Source: Mactra quadrangularis (lineage: Eukaryota > Mollusca > Bivalvia > Venerida > Mactridae). From it: a DNA stretch of 64,000 bases. Positions 30,748-43,310 of the stretch are shown here, piece by piece. Each line of letters begins with the position of its first letter. Positions within the stretch are counted from its first letter, which is position 1. The position numbers and the translations under genes are program-made. Below the pieces are notes generated by a model, which worked only from the letters and a program-made list of their open reading frames with translations, did no database searches and was not told the DNA's origin. Location of the stretch: positions 47,411,395 to 47,475,394 of the forward strand of contig CM046307.1 in the NCBI GenBank assembly GCA_025267735.1, read 5' to 3'.

Positions 30748-31117
30748 TAGGGCTGTGGATCGTTGAGCAAGTTGCGAACCGATCTGAACCACGATTCATG
30801 TGTATCGATTCCAAATCGAACCACGAATCACTTCTGAATGAAGAAGCATAAAGGGATTCATGTAATAACAAAAATAAGTGAAGAAATATGGAAGCTTTTA
30901 CTGTATGGAAACCTATGTACTCCAAACATTCCTATTATTATTGTTTATTTTCCGATTTATTGTGTAGTCGAGTGGTGTGTATAGTACGTTAATATAATGT
31001 TTGAGTTTTCATTTGATAGATCGCAATCCGACGATTTTAAACCTGACGAATATTCGTACTCGATTTTCTGGTTGGGATCGCTAATATCCGAGTACTCGTA
31101 TACTCGCAGCAGCCCTA
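30748..31117. mobile_element. hAT-like MITE with perfect 8-bp target duplication
   Basis: Starts TAGGGCTGTGGATCG and ends with the complement of TAGGGCTGCTGCGAG. Flanked by ATTAAAAT at 30740-30747 and 31118-31125. The 8-bp duplication with such ends is typical of hAT. The interior is rich in 'cgattccaaatcg' and 'gaaccacgaatc' phrases. The minus-strand open frame at 30701-30925 is a by-product. Confidence 0.85.
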
Positions 31118-31125
31118 ATTAAAAT

Positions 31126-31684
31126 ATTCAGAAATATTCTAAAATTATCTGAGCTACATTGTTCTATAAACCCAAGCCCATTTTCATGTTGCGGCTTAAA
31201 CTCACATTCCTTTGGTCTAATTCTAATGTACCTTGTACATGTAATAAACAATTAATATTTTATTAAGTTTTAATTTCGTGTGTATACGCCATTAAAATCT
31301 TGTATATTTGATAAGTTTTATTGTAGTTATGTCGATTTACATGCAATAATTGTTTAATGTATGATTAATGTTCATAAAACTCATAACTAAATGATAAAAA
31401 ACTTCGCCACTAGCTATACATAAATCCAGGGGCCAACTTTTTTTATTAATGAAACATGTTTCAAATTTTTTAATGCTTGACTCTTGCTCTATAGTTTCTA
31501 TCAAAACCACATAAGTATGAAGAACATTTTGTTATATTCTCCACATTGTTGACTCATTAATGAGTAAAACATGAAATTGAAATTGTTGTTAAAATTGTCT
31601 ACGTCATCCGAATAAAACAATTGGTGACACCATTTTACCTCCGTATGGCTTATGTATGTGTATAGGTCTTCAATGTTTATCATA
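31126..31684. other. Non-coding sequence
   Basis: Nothing recognised. Confidence 0.4.
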
Positions 31685-32062
31685 CAGTACCCACCAAAAG
31701 TTTAGAGACAAGAGAAATTTACCACAATTCTTGAATTTGGATGATTATTGTAGTAGAATAGTTAATTTGTATATATTTAGGTATGGTTGTGATAAAATGA
31801 AATCAATTTTTCATGAATGCAACACATTTATAAGATTCAGCATCTGACATTCTAAAGCCTCCAAAAACCGTGTCTATTGTAATTATGTTCCATTACATAG
31901 CCTTTATATTATTTTGGCAGTCCTAGTTATGATAATAATGATAACCAAAACAATAAAGCAAAACTAAAAGGCATTACAAAATAAACAGCTACCAAATTTT
32001 AGATAAAAGCTATTCAGTAGGCCTACAAAGTACACATGTCTCGAAACTTTTGGTGGGTACTG
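31685..32062. mobile_element. Tc1/mariner-like MITE
   Basis: TA-flanked. Left end CAGTACCCACCAAAAGTTT continues through AGAGACA. The right end is its inverted copy with one mismatch over 26 bp (AGAGACA versus CGAGACA). 378 bp, no transposase, no nested repeat seen. The near-perfect ends suggest a rather young insertion. Confidence 0.85.
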
Positions 32063-32064
32063 TA

Positions 32065-35000
32065 TGTGACCGTATGTTTACAATAAGACATACATGCCAC
32101 CTTAAATCTAACAGCAGTAAAGTTCCTCTCTTAGGATCATCAAACTTTATGATCTTGTTATAGCAAAAATGATCTTTGCATGTGGATTTATGTTCTCAAG
32201 TATTAAGTATTTGGGAACGTCAAAAATCCCATGATTATGAAATAAGCAATATCGCGGAACTTCACTGTTTCATTCTTTACATTCAACAGTATTTAAACGA
32301 AAAAGGTATATTACATATGTTTATATATTATGTATAGTATTCACACTGAATAGTGTATATTTTCATGTATATTGTCCATGTGAAACTGTTAATAAATAAT
32401 TATAAAAAATCGCATGATTTTGAAATAAACAAAATCGCGGAACTTTACTGTATAACGCATTAAGGATAGATTGTGTTGTATGTTTAAAAAACAACAGTGT
32501 TGGACTTTTAAAATGATTTGCCTAATTGCCTAGGACAATGATTCTGAGTTTATAAGCAATAAAATATCGCATCTCACATTTCCTATTTCGAGCTACTTAT
32601 TTTTTTTTTGCTATTGAATGCGCACATGTAAATTTGTGAACGACAGATTTGCAAAAAAGTCACTAAAATTGAGGGCATGAATATCGTTCAGGGATGATAA
32701 AGTATTTCTAATATAGCTGCATGTTTTATCAAGCTGTTCAAATAAAAAACCGACAATCTTTCTCCTGATACGAATACAAATGTATTTGATAGCGTGTCGC
32801 GATAGTTTTGATTCCGACTAAAGATTTTACAAGCGAAGCGACTTGCATTAACTTTAGTGCATTTATATTGTATTTTAATAAAGGTGTGGCCGAGTGATTA
32901 GCATATACCCTTGCCAATTGTTGGCAAGAAGTCAACATCCTTACTTCATAAATTGATAAGTGAGCGAATATAAATTTGTAAATCATGATATTGGAACACT
33001 GCATGTTAATTACATCTAGTAATTGGTAGTTTTTCCCAACATATAGTCTTATATTCAATGTTATATAATGTATGTTGCTTTGTAGCAACACTCTTAGGGA
33101 CCCAACGCACATTTGGGCTCATTTCTTAATTTTGATACCAGGGTATGTTGTACCCCTAAGTACGGTGTGAAGTTTACATCCCTTTTTAGAACCCCTCGGA
33201 ACCCAAAACACATGGAGTCCCAAATTACTTTGCTTTGCGTCTTTTTATAACAAATTTCCATATTGAGGCATGGCCAGTCGACCTTCCAACTGTCTCTGTC
33301 TAATCTAATCTGTTCTATTCTATTATGTTCTGTTTTGTCACTGTAAAGCCTAGATCTCAGACCCAACCTAATCAAGAACTGAACACAAACCCTCGCTAAT
33401 GGTTTACAATAGGTCAACGGCCCTACTTAGTACATATAGTTAGACGAGGGAAACAAAACCAATCGAAAAAATGAAAAAACATGATAAACATTGAATATTA
33501 AGTGTTTTTAATAAAAAAGTCTTGAATGTTTCATACCTCAATCCCCTATCAGGTAAGATCAAGCCCAGATTTGAAGTAATCTTTAGGGGTTTTATGAAGT
33601 GATAACATTTTATCAGTTTAACTTTCCGATATCTTTAAAATTGAGATTTTCAACACAACCGTCTATTGTTAATGGCTCTACGATAAAATAAACTCTGAGT
33701 TATGTGTTTGAATATAACTTTATTACATTTTCTGAAAGCAAAATTGAATTTGACGTGAAGTTTTACGGTGAAAATTTTCTTTAAGTATAGCTCGTTTACG
33801 AAAACATTGCGTCTTTTTGTATATGCACGAGATACGTGTAGTTCGTTTAGATAAACATTGCGGATATGTACATGACAAGTTCCATAAGTACAAGTACGAA
33901 TCTAGTAGGATAAAGTTTCGTGCTCAAATGATCAATTAATTGGATTTTTTTATGTTAATCGTACTTACACGGGTCAGACTACCGAATGATTACCAGTCCA
34001 ACGTCGTTACCGCTCGTTCACACCAACTCATTGAAATTTGAAATAAGTGAACATTTCCAACTTCGCCCACGTCTTTGTCCCTTATGACATTTTGATGATT
34101 GGTCATTTCTTTCTACAAAATCAGCTCATTACGTTAAATTGAGTTAATATGAAAATGTCATCCAGTTGAAGTATATATTTTACCATAATGATCCTACAAG
34201 GTTTATTATTTCATATATTGTACAAGTTATTTCATATATTACCAATACGAACAGTATCATATTTCAAAGACCTTATTCTCGTTAGTAACCAAGGCTGGGC
34301 TTATTTTATGCTTGTGTCATGTGCCACAATTTGTTTGTAAGCATCAAGATTTGTAATAAAAGCATGGGTTCGATTGGTTTCAATTTTCATGCATATTTAC
34401 AGCTTGTCTCCTCATTTTGATGAAGAAATTACATTTATAGTGTAGTAAGGGGTTACAGGGAGAATATTGAGTATTTTGTTCTCGTTGTAGCCTTCTTTTT
34501 TATTTGTTTTTTAAATTCAATTTCAGAATAGTCGTCCAGAGCAAATATAATACATTTCAAGATTTCGTTAGAAAACTTTCTTCTGTATTATCTGTTGCAC
34601 AATAGCTAGGGACTGATTTAAGAATGAAAGCGTTATAAAAATATGTATGTCTGGTCGACGAATAGCTCTTCAATCGCATTTTCCTGATGCTGAGCTCAAT
34701 ATTAAATGCAAACTAATACAAAAACATAACCGTCAATTTTTCGCCAAATGTGTCTAAGGATATGGGGTATTAAGGCATATGAAGTTTTGAGACGCAATTC
34801 TTAAGAGAAAATCGTGCAAATCATGAAACTGTTCTCAAACTCCCAGAGGACGTAAAACAAACATAGTATATATGATGTGACTCACAATAATATAAATGTG
34901 TTATTAATTCAATATAGTCATGGTTATTTACTGAGAAATAATCATCCGTGAAATGAAACAATTAATGAGATACATTAGTTGATTATTTATCTATTTGTGA

Positions 35001-36232
35001 CGTAACTCTTTCATATATTTACTCTTTTGCTTATCACTTATGATAAATAAACCAAAAATGTCCTTCAAATCGAGGACGAAGTCATTGACACCAAATCGTC
35101 TTCATTTGAACGATGTTCACTTTTCTTATTTGGACACTGGAATGATTCGATCCTTTGTGTGCGCTTTTGATATTCGATGAAAATAATTTCAATTTTTACG
35201 AGGACAAGACTCGATAGAATACGGTAGCATAAAAATTGATCTATGATAGATTTAACTAAAACATTGTTTTTTGATACGTCACTATATTCCATTTACATCT
35301 TACCCAAAAATATTGTATTTAATATGGGTTCCAAATTTACTTTCGTCAGGTCACCTATGGCGACCACTATTTATAATCGACGAGTTAAAATTTTGAAATC
35401 ATGGTTTCAAAATCAGACTTTTTTCTTTATTATGCTTTCATATTTGGAGGTACGCACACAAGACATCATTGACCTTATTATTGGATTAAATGTCCATATA
35501 TTTTAGTATAAGGAATTTAAAGACATTTTATCTTATTGATAGGTCAATAAAAAATCTAACCATAGTCAAACGAGTGTTGGATCACTTGTACTTTTCTAGG
35601 CGACCAAGCTTTTGAGAGTCAGAGGCATAGGTTGCGATCATGTGACCGTAATTAATTTTAGACTCTTATTGGATACTACCATGTACCATGCCTCTCAAAA
35701 ACTATACAAGAACATTACACAATACCTAAAATTTATATAAAAACCAGAAATAGAAATAATATATCATTGAGTTTATTGAAGTATTTATTTCACACATACA
35801 TTGTAATTCCAATCGTAGTTAAAACACCTAAGATATCAGAGAATTCCAAGAACAATAAAAATAAAATGTTGGCAAAACTTATCCTGGAATATTTTATCAG
35901 GTATAATGTGACGACAGATGTATCAAAATATTTAATGTACAAAAATCAGGAGAATTATAGATTCTCACAATACGAGTCTTGATTGTCTGACTACTTTAGT
36001 TTAAACAATATTTATTTATCAAGTAAGTACATATACGATAATATGAACATGAAAAAATTGAGGATTGAAGAGATAGCATAGCTAATTTTAAACTTCTCTC
36101 CTCAGACATTTTTAAAAAAAAGAGATACTTGTGGGTTTAAAACCGCTTTTTCGATCTTAACACGACACGTTTCCCTTTAAAATACAAAATATTTGTCCGA
36201 CTACTTTGATATTTGATATTACTATTTTGATA
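32065..36232. other. Non-coding sequence
   Basis: No gene supported. It contains family E MITE pieces near 32220-32275 and 32395-32450, and a SINE-D-like tRNA head near 32883 (GGTGTGGCCGAGTGATTAGC). Minus-strand frames at 32738-33112 and 33094-33417 have no family features and include low-complexity 'ttctattctattatgttctg'. The rest is unassigned. Confidence 0.4.
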
Positions 36233-36512
36233 CAGTGAAGTTCCGCTATAGAGACCAGATTGGTTATTGCAAAATCATGCATTTTCATGATTTTAAGTCC
36301 TAGATCTATATGCTGTATTAGAAAACATGAAGGTGCCTATATCAAGACCATTTCGTTATTAAGAACATCTTTGATAATGCAAAATCATCAGCTTTTTGCG
36401 AGTTTAAGTACTACATGTAAATGCTTTATTTGAAATGAAAATGTCACAAAATTAAAACCATTGCGTTATTAAGATCATTATTCTCAATGGTCTAAACAGT
36501 GGAACTTTACTG
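36233..36512. mobile_element. TA-flanked MITE (family E), longest copy
   Basis: Begins CAGTGAAGTTCCGCTATA and ends with the complement of CAGTAAAGTTCCAC, each next to TA. The interior has two imperfect direct halves, each with 'cattt/gcgttattaag' and 'gcaaaatcat', suggesting internal duplication. Confidence 0.7.
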
Positions 36513-37719
36513 TACATAAATAATATAACCACTTTAGAAATACGAATGCTTTGATAATTTGACTGCTTTAAAACTATAACCACATTTGTTGTGTGACCAT
36601 TTAGCTAAAATATAGACTTTCGGCAATTTCGCCGAAAGGCTTAAGTTATACCACAAATCGAAATCTTTCGACGAAAATGCATGTCTGCGGAGTGATACAT
36701 GTGTCTCTGATTCACTACGCGTTCAATTTTAGGCGATAAAAGTAGTTCCGTAATCTGCTCGTTAATACACTTAACAGTATACATGGTGATCAATCTAGTG
36801 TTATACAGAGTAGAATAAACACTTCGCCCGCATATTTTGCTCTGCTGGATTCGTACTTGAATCTTATGTGCAATGAGTAATCATTTGTATGGATTTGTTG
36901 GGTTTCAAATGCACGAAAGTCTTTCTGTATGTCAATACTTTGATTTTATATTATTTTGATAGTATATGACCACTTTGTTAGTATGATCGCTTTGGACGTG
37001 TGACCTTTCAGAACGAATGACCACTTTGATATTTTGGCCACTTTGGTAGTACAGCCATTTTGACGATTTAACTATTTTTGTAAGTATCAACATTTTATAA
37101 TAGTAAGCCAACCATTATGGAAAGTATGACTATTTCGATAGGAGAACAATTTTGTATCACAAACGCACTTGGTATGAAATATATCAAACTGAAGCAACAT
37201 TGATCACATGTCTGGCTCTCATTATAATAATTATATCATCTGCACATCTTGTACTGGGTACTAACGTTGGGTCAGAGTTAATTATATATTAACAAACATG
37301 GTTAATTACTCGTAAAACTACATATAATTATATACATATTATATTACATGATATGTGGTAGGTGGATGTAAAGACAAGTGAAATATTAGCCATATTTTGT
37401 AACAGTATGCTAGAAAGTTCGATGATAATAGAGATCACTTCACTTATTACATTAAGGGAATCTGTGACCCCTTGTTATTTATGTATATTTGTATTGTATG
37501 TGGCATGCAATAGTGTTGATAGCGGGAGTTTAGCACCAAATAATTACAGGTGATTGTATCAGATTGAAGGTGCACTGTTCTACTCTTATTATCCATTACA
37601 TATACTACTGAAAGTGTAATGTTATAATTGACCCATCGTAGAAACGGTCTGCATATACATTAACCTGCCCCGTGTACAGTAACTACTGTTAGCTAACGTT
37701 ACGGGTACGGGAGAACTCA

Positions 37720-37840
37720 ATCCGAAGACAACTCAACCCGTGCAATACTCAACTCAAAGTTGGGACAACTCAGTCCGTTAGTAGGAGATTGATTTGTCTC
37801 GCGTTGAGTTGTCTATGGGTTGAGTTGTTCCGACACTTCC
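37720..37840. repeat. Imperfect fold-back repeat
   Basis: 'acaactcaacccgtgcaata' and later 'gttgagttgtctatgggttg' with 'gggacaactcagtccg' between them. It can form a hairpin. No copies were noticed elsewhere. Confidence 0.5.
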
Positions 37841-38394
37841 GTTACGGAACGTTTCGGACGTTCAAGGTAACTGAACACGCTGCAGTTCAGAAAAGCGGTT
37901 TCAGAATATTATGTTCAGTTCCAGGTTGAAACCAGATCTTCTCCAATGGTTCTCATCTCTGAATTCATTTTTGTTATTAATGCTTCAATCGTTGAATTTG
38001 TGGTTTGATACTGTGCGCTTCACTGTAGGCTGGCAACAACTTGGAAACGTTCAGCGGTTGAAATTGATTTAAAATGTGTTATAGACTAATTAAGCTTATA
38101 TCTGAATGTAGTATTCTCAAACATTATGCTTCTTTGTATAGAAAAAATATGTATAGATATAGTAATTTACTGAAAACCTTTTCTGGAACGTCCTTCATTA
38201 CTGACATACCTGTATCTAAAATGTATAAAGTCGTATCTGAAGCTGTATTGTTTGTCAAGACAATAATACACGAATAATAATAAGAAACTCAAATGTTAAA
38301 ATCAAGTAGATCATTACTTAATACACACAATGTGCACTCTAAGTTTACTACATTTACATTTTGAAGGGTGATGTACATACAATGAAGTTAAGTT

Positions 38395-38490
38395 CCTGGG
38401 GCTTGTATCATCAAGCGTCTTACGACTGATTTTAGTCGTAAATCCCTCTATTGTTAAATCATCGTAAGATTCTAGATAATATGCTGTCCT
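38395..38490. repeat. Fold-back repeat (family G), second copy
   Basis: 'gtatcatcaagcgtcttacg ... tttagtcgtaaatccc ... atcgtaagattctagataat' parallels 22130-22260 nearly along its whole length. Confidence 0.55.
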
Positions 38491-39964
38491 GCTGAGGAGA
38501 AAATATTTATACATATGTCATGACCAACTGTGTGCATTGAATCAACTAGACGTAAGATTTGCTATATGTCTTCTGTCACTGTAAATGTCACTGTAATCAT
38601 AAGACCAATCAAGTTTGACAAAATTTGACATTTATGGATCAGTCCTTCTTCTTCCAGCTACTGTGCAAGATCCCTCTCTGGGTTCGTAAACGTTAAATTA
38701 ATACTATAAGTACACTATGTGAAAGTATGAAGATTTTAGGAATTTAGTAACGGAAAGTTATCAATATATCTCATCCGTTTAACCAGTGAATAACCACATT
38801 GTTTTGTTGATATTTTCCTGTTACATCGTAACTACCATATAATGTATGGACTCATGACTATCGTCTGCTTTCTACAGTGTCAGTGAACCATCTATCGTCA
38901 TGCTTTCATTACTGATATCTCAATGAACACTACTCACTGATAATGATGCTCATTAGAGTAATAACATTGTACACCAGAAGTCATAAGAGGTTAAGATCTT
39001 TCTTGTAAAACATGGAGAAAATATGAGTGTTGACGTATGTCTTATTTGTTGATAATATCAGCAATATGTTTCCCGGCTGGCTATTTTGAATAGTAATGTT
39101 CGTTATAAAACCACCTTCGTTATTGCAAAATATACTTTCAAGTTCCGCTATGTATAGGAAATGACCGCATTGGTTATTGCAAAAACATACGACATTTTGA
39201 CGACATTTTGAAGTCCCATAATTATTAAGTGCATTTTACTATTAAGACCATCCATTTTGGTGGTATTTTTAATTGATGATTTTTTTCTGAAATTCATAAT
39301 GGACCTTTCCATGACTTTACCCATTAGCATATTTAAGAAAAGTTTACAGTCATATTTGGTCCCACAAACAAGGTGCTAACAATAAAACACATGGTTATAT
39401 TTGTGGGTAAATGTATTGTTATACAAATAAAAAGGTCACTAACGGAATGATCAATTGAGTGTTGTCGGGTTCTGAGTCGTACTAAGACGGGTACAAGTAT
39501 GTCAGGCAAGAAAGCGGACTCGAGAGTGATTAATTTACGGTATAAATTTGTTTCACAAAAAAATAAATTAGAATAAAAAACACACACAAACACCCTTAAA
39601 ATAACCTATAGATGAACTAAAATGAGCATGTTCTGTTCTATTCAACTTAGTTCTATTCAGTTCTATTCCGTTCTAAATGAACCCCCCTGATTGGTGTGAT
39701 GCCAAGCTAACCTGTTATATAAGACATCATGCATGATATGATTACAGAATGTTTATAGAACTGTAAATTGTTCTATATATTAAGTTACCCCTTTTTCTTT
39801 CAACAATTCCACTTTCTTTCATTATATGATTGCAATCAACTTCACCTATCCTTCAAGTACCGAGTACCAAACATATCATAGACTATAACCTACATCATTC
39901 ATTCATTGTTAGAGGGTACTATTACGTACATGTCACTGATTGAAAGGCCAGATTGTTTCACATA

Positions 39965-40522
39965 CAGTGCCACACAAAATGTTCTGGGATAAATAAAATG
40001 TTGAGAAAAACTAATCTTGCCTACTACATGAATCTTTTCAATAATTACAGAACAGAAAAGAACAGAACGATTATTTTATTTCTCAAATTACAGATACAGT
40101 ATGGCCCTTGCAAAGCGACCCTTTACAGAATAAATCCTCTCCACAACAACTTTTGACGATATTTCCCATAGGCATAATTTTAATTGAATTCATCCTCTGC
40201 AGAGCAACAACCCCTGAACAGCAACATACTCAAGTCCCCCCGAGTGGGTGTTGTTCAAGAGAGGTTGTACTGTAATAGTGTAATACATGATAATCTATAT
40301 AAAGAAAAGAGAAAAATATAATAATTTGTGCACATAAATATATACATAGTAACAAAAGGATCAGAAAATTATAGTTTATTCGTGTTATCTAGTCGAATAA
40401 TAACTTATTGAAGTTTGATTTTGGAATTTCTTCAGACAACTCTTTGTTTATTTCATGGATAAATGTGAATCGGTTATACAAAACAATACATGATTTTATC
40501 TAAGAACTTTTGGCGGGCACTG
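39965..40522. mobile_element. Tc1/mariner-like MITE with a second MITE nested inside
   Basis: TA-flanked ends CAGTGCCACACAAAATGTTC and the complement of CAGTGCCCGCCAAAAGTTC. The right arm ('tttcatggataaatgtgaat') is shared with 44912-45517 and 41616-42046. The inner element lies at 40097-40272. The small open frame at 39953-40156 is a by-product. Confidence 0.75.
40097..40272. mobile_element. Nested small MITE
   Basis: TA-flanked. Starts CAGTATGGCCCTTGCAAAG and ends with the complement of CAGTACAACCTCTCTTGAAC. The two ends match only in part (CAGTA and a CCnCTnnnAAnnACC pattern), so this is a tentative element. Confidence 0.5.
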
Positions 40523-41137
40523 TATCATGTACGTTTTGTATTTCTGAATACACTTACTTGTGTTTTTGTTTTAGTAGCGTTCATTCTTTCTCTGCACAGT
40601 ATTTTTTCTGCTATTTAGACCACCTGGGTTATTTCAAATTGTGCAGTCTTTTTCACGATTGATAAGTCCCAAATGCTTTGTTTAAGAGCAGAATAGTCCC
40701 TACATTAAGACCGTCTGCTGTTAAGACTATAAAGGTTTTTGTTTACTTTGAATCCTCTGCACAGATAATTTAGTACATGATCTAGTTTACTGCTCGAATC
40801 AATTCTAGGGCAGATGATTGGCAGACGACGATAAAAACTCACTTGACAAATATGGAAGGTTCGTGAAAAGAAAGGTGGTAGTTATTCTATACGATATATG
40901 ATGTAGTTCAATTTTTTGTCTAGAAAAGAAATCCGTTCAAAAAACAAATCGCAGTGTACTTCATTAGTTGTAAATGTAGATCACATTACTATAGACCTTA
41001 ATCTTGCTAAAAAGTGTCGGATGTCTAGGTGTAAATAATCTAAGTAAATAAAGTTTCTTGAACTCTCAGTCTCAAATGACACTGACCGTGAAATAGATGG
41101 GTTTAAATTTATCCCTACCACGATCTAGCCATCAGCT
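40523..41137. other. Non-coding sequence
   Basis: Family E remnants at about 40600-40730. Otherwise unassigned. Confidence 0.4.
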
Positions 41138-41530
41138 CATGTCACATGACACATGAAGCGACAATGACACATGAAGGACATGTCACATGACACATTGAGA
41201 GACAATGACACATGAAGGATATGTCACATGACACATTGAGGGACAATGACACAGGAAGGACCATGTCACATGACACATGAAGCGACAATGACACATGAAG
41301 GACATGTCTCATGACACATTGAGAGACAATGACACAGGAAGGACCATGTCACATGACACATTGAGGGACAATGACACAGGAAGGACCATGTTACATGACA
41401 CATAGAGGGACAATGACACAGGAAGGACCATGTCACATGACACATTGAGAGACAATGACACATGAAGGATATGTCACATGACACATTGAGGGACAATGAA
41501 ACACGAAGGAACATGTCATATTGATACCAT
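41138..41530. repeat. Nine-unit minisatellite, 41/42-bp unit
   Basis: Units start at 41138, 41179, 41220, 41262, 41303, 41345, 41387, 41429 and 41470, with a partial unit from 41512. The consensus is built on CATGTCACATGACACATTGA, then a GGGACAATGACACAGGAAGG-like half. The two halves are themselves related. Unit variants alternate (ATGAAGGA versus AGGAAGGAC). The minus-strand frame at 41266-41541 (repeated CHCPSMCHVTWSFL) is produced by the array and is not treated as a gene. Confidence 0.95.
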
Positions 41531-41615
41531 GTGTCTGTCAATTAGTACATACATCCTCAAATTGCCGATGTACCAAAACGAGTAATATGATGTTGCCTTA
41601 ATGTTTGCGAACATA

Positions 41616-42046
41616 CAGTGCCGTCTATAAATTATTTAATGATCGTACACATCGCAAGTAATTTTACTATATATTAATCTTATTCATGTTATACAGTTCG
41701 AGACCATTTTTTGGGGTGTGATTAAAACTATAGCAACACACTGTATAGGTCATACTACGACGATCAGTCATCCTACCAGATTCTTGAAAGGTTAAATTTC
41801 TGGATTTAGCAATTAACTAGAGTTTCTAGGCGCAAACTTGCATCAATGACTTACAACTGCCATACATGATTTAGTATCAGTGGTTGGTAGTAAAATTACC
41901 GTAGAAACTATTGAATCATATGTTGATAAACTAATTCATGTTAATTTGGAAGTTTTCACAAATGACTGTCTCTTTTTTTCATGGGTAAATGTGTATCGGT
42001 TTATCCTAAAATGAGAATTTCGTCCATGGAGTTTTGTAGGCCCCTG
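41616..42046. mobile_element. Decayed Tc1/mariner-like MITE with SINE family A debris
   Basis: Left end CAGTGCCGTCTATAAATTAT after TA. The right end is the complement of CAGGGGCCTACAAAACTCC before TA. The right arm 'tttcatgggtaaatgtgtat' matches the 39965 and 44912 copies. At about 41705-41900 a diverged minus-strand SINE family A lies inside ('tgcatcaatgacttacaactgcc'). Confidence 0.6.
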
Positions 42047-42483
42047 TAAGTGCCAAGTTCATATAGAGATTAGCAATGTCACCTCAAATTACGTCGAGTC
42101 AGACGATACAAACATGTCAATACGTATTTAGCGCTTCAAGTTTTTTGTTGTATCAAATGTCGTCAAGAACCTTTTCATGACGTATCTAGTGACAGGCAAA
42201 AACTGCAAGCAATCTTTTAGGTGAAAATGAAACTACTATTTCATAACTAAGTTGACACGTATACAACCATACTTTACAAGTATGACAGAGAGAGAAAAGG
42301 GACCATTGTATTTTATAGTTTCTATTATTTGACGGAAGCTAGCAAGGATCTGATTCCAATTTTGACATCTCTGGACCATTTCATACACAAGCTACTAGTA
42401 CACAGAATTGGTTTGATTTTCAAGTTTTAGTATTACATACTAGGCTCTGAAATCATCAAAGGCAAATTTTCTAATGCTTTTCT

Positions 42484-42778
42484 TTGTTTTTGTTGGGTTT
42501 AACGCCGAAGCAACGCATTGTTTAGGTCATATAACAGCGGTCAGACCACCTACTCTCTGGAAAGGCTAAATCTCTGGATTTTGCTGTTAACCAACTACTA
42601 AGCCCATACTTTCGTCAGTGACTGACAACTGCCCTACATAATTAAAAATCATTGGTAGTAATGGCTGTAGAAATAATATTATGACCAAGCTCCACAAAAG
42701 TATGCCCCGCCTGAACCCATGACCCCTCGATCAGTAGACTTGCGTGCTACCAACTGAGCTAGCAGGGTGGCTATTATT
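42484..42778 (-). repeat. tRNA-derived SINE family A, full copy carrying the empty DIRS site
   Basis: Reverse complement runs from AATAGCCACCCTGCTAGCTC to CGTTAAACCCAACAAAAAC and aligns with both halves of the SINE split at 3440-8543. At the point matching the DIRS insertion it reads GATTTTTAATTATGTAGGGC without interruption. It is adjacent to a second partial copy (42785-42945) in the same orientation, forming a tandem dimer. Confidence 0.85.
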
Positions 42779-42784
42779 ATAACT

Positions 42785-42945
42785 ACAAAGCGCATATTTT
42801 CGTCAGTGACTGACAACTGCCCTACATAATTAAGAATCATTGGTAGGAGGGAGAATGGCCGTATAAATAATTTCATGGCCTAGCTCCACGAAAGTATGCC
42901 CCGCCCGAGAATCGAACCCACGATACCTCGATCAGTAAACTTAAA
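42785..42945 (-). repeat. tRNA-derived SINE family A, partial tandem copy
   Basis: Covers the tRNA-like head (B box GTGGGTTCGATTCTCGGGC) to 'gtcagtcactgacgaaaata'. The 3' part is absent where it meets the neighbouring copy. It also contains 'aattaagaatcattggtagg' at the DIRS target position. Confidence 0.75.
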
Positions 42946-42959
42946 CAGTAAACAATATG

Positions 42960-43195
42960 CTAATGCAAACTGGCTTACAGATTGTAAAGAATAAGTACTA
43001 AAATGCACAAAAACAACACATAAAATTATCTGAACCGTTACTAACAATGTTGGGTTTCATACAGAAACTCACGAATTTTTACAGTTTTACATAAATTTAC
43101 ACTAAAATGGTCAATAGCGAAACTCTCATTAAAAGCTTCAAATGTTTCTATACACTTTTGTTTGAGTTGTAGAAAAGTTTGTTTTTAAGTTAAAA
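42960..43195 (+). mobile_element. TTAA MITE (family F), decayed partial copy
   Basis: 'ggcttacagattgtaaagaa', 'ccgttactaacaatgttggg' and 'acataaatttacactaaaat' align with the family F copies at 61641-62175 and 59069-59410. The ends are not clear. Confidence 0.5.
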
Positions 43196-43267
43196 TACGT
43201 AGACAAACAGCTTTAATATCTGACATGTACGCTAATTAGTACTCAATTTCCGTCAGACAAGCCGCCA

Positions 43268-43310
43268 GAGAACAGAACAGAACAGAACAGAACAGAACAT
43301 ATCAGAACAG
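43268..43310. repeat. Pentanucleotide microsatellite (AGAAC)n
   Basis: About six perfect units followed by interrupted units. Confidence 0.95.

Larger units (their letters stand above)
36513..39964. other. Non-coding sequence
   Basis: No gene supported. Notable pieces: a short inverted repeat 'tttcggcaatttcgccgaaa' near 36619-36637; 'GACCACTTTG'-like phrases repeated irregularly at about 36965-37075; a fold-back built on 'gacaactcaaccc/gggttgagttgt' at 37720-37840; a family G copy at 38395-38490; and family E debris at 39110-39270. Confidence 0.4.

Noticed and set aside
32738..33417. Two minus-strand frames of 124 and 107 codons
   Set aside because: No recognisable domain, low-complexity part and a SINE-like tRNA head inside the first; no reason to call a gene.
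41266..41541. Repetitive 91-codon minus-strand frame (CHCPSMCHVTWSFL repeats)
   Set aside because: Entirely inside the minisatellite; the frame stays open only because unit lengths allow it.
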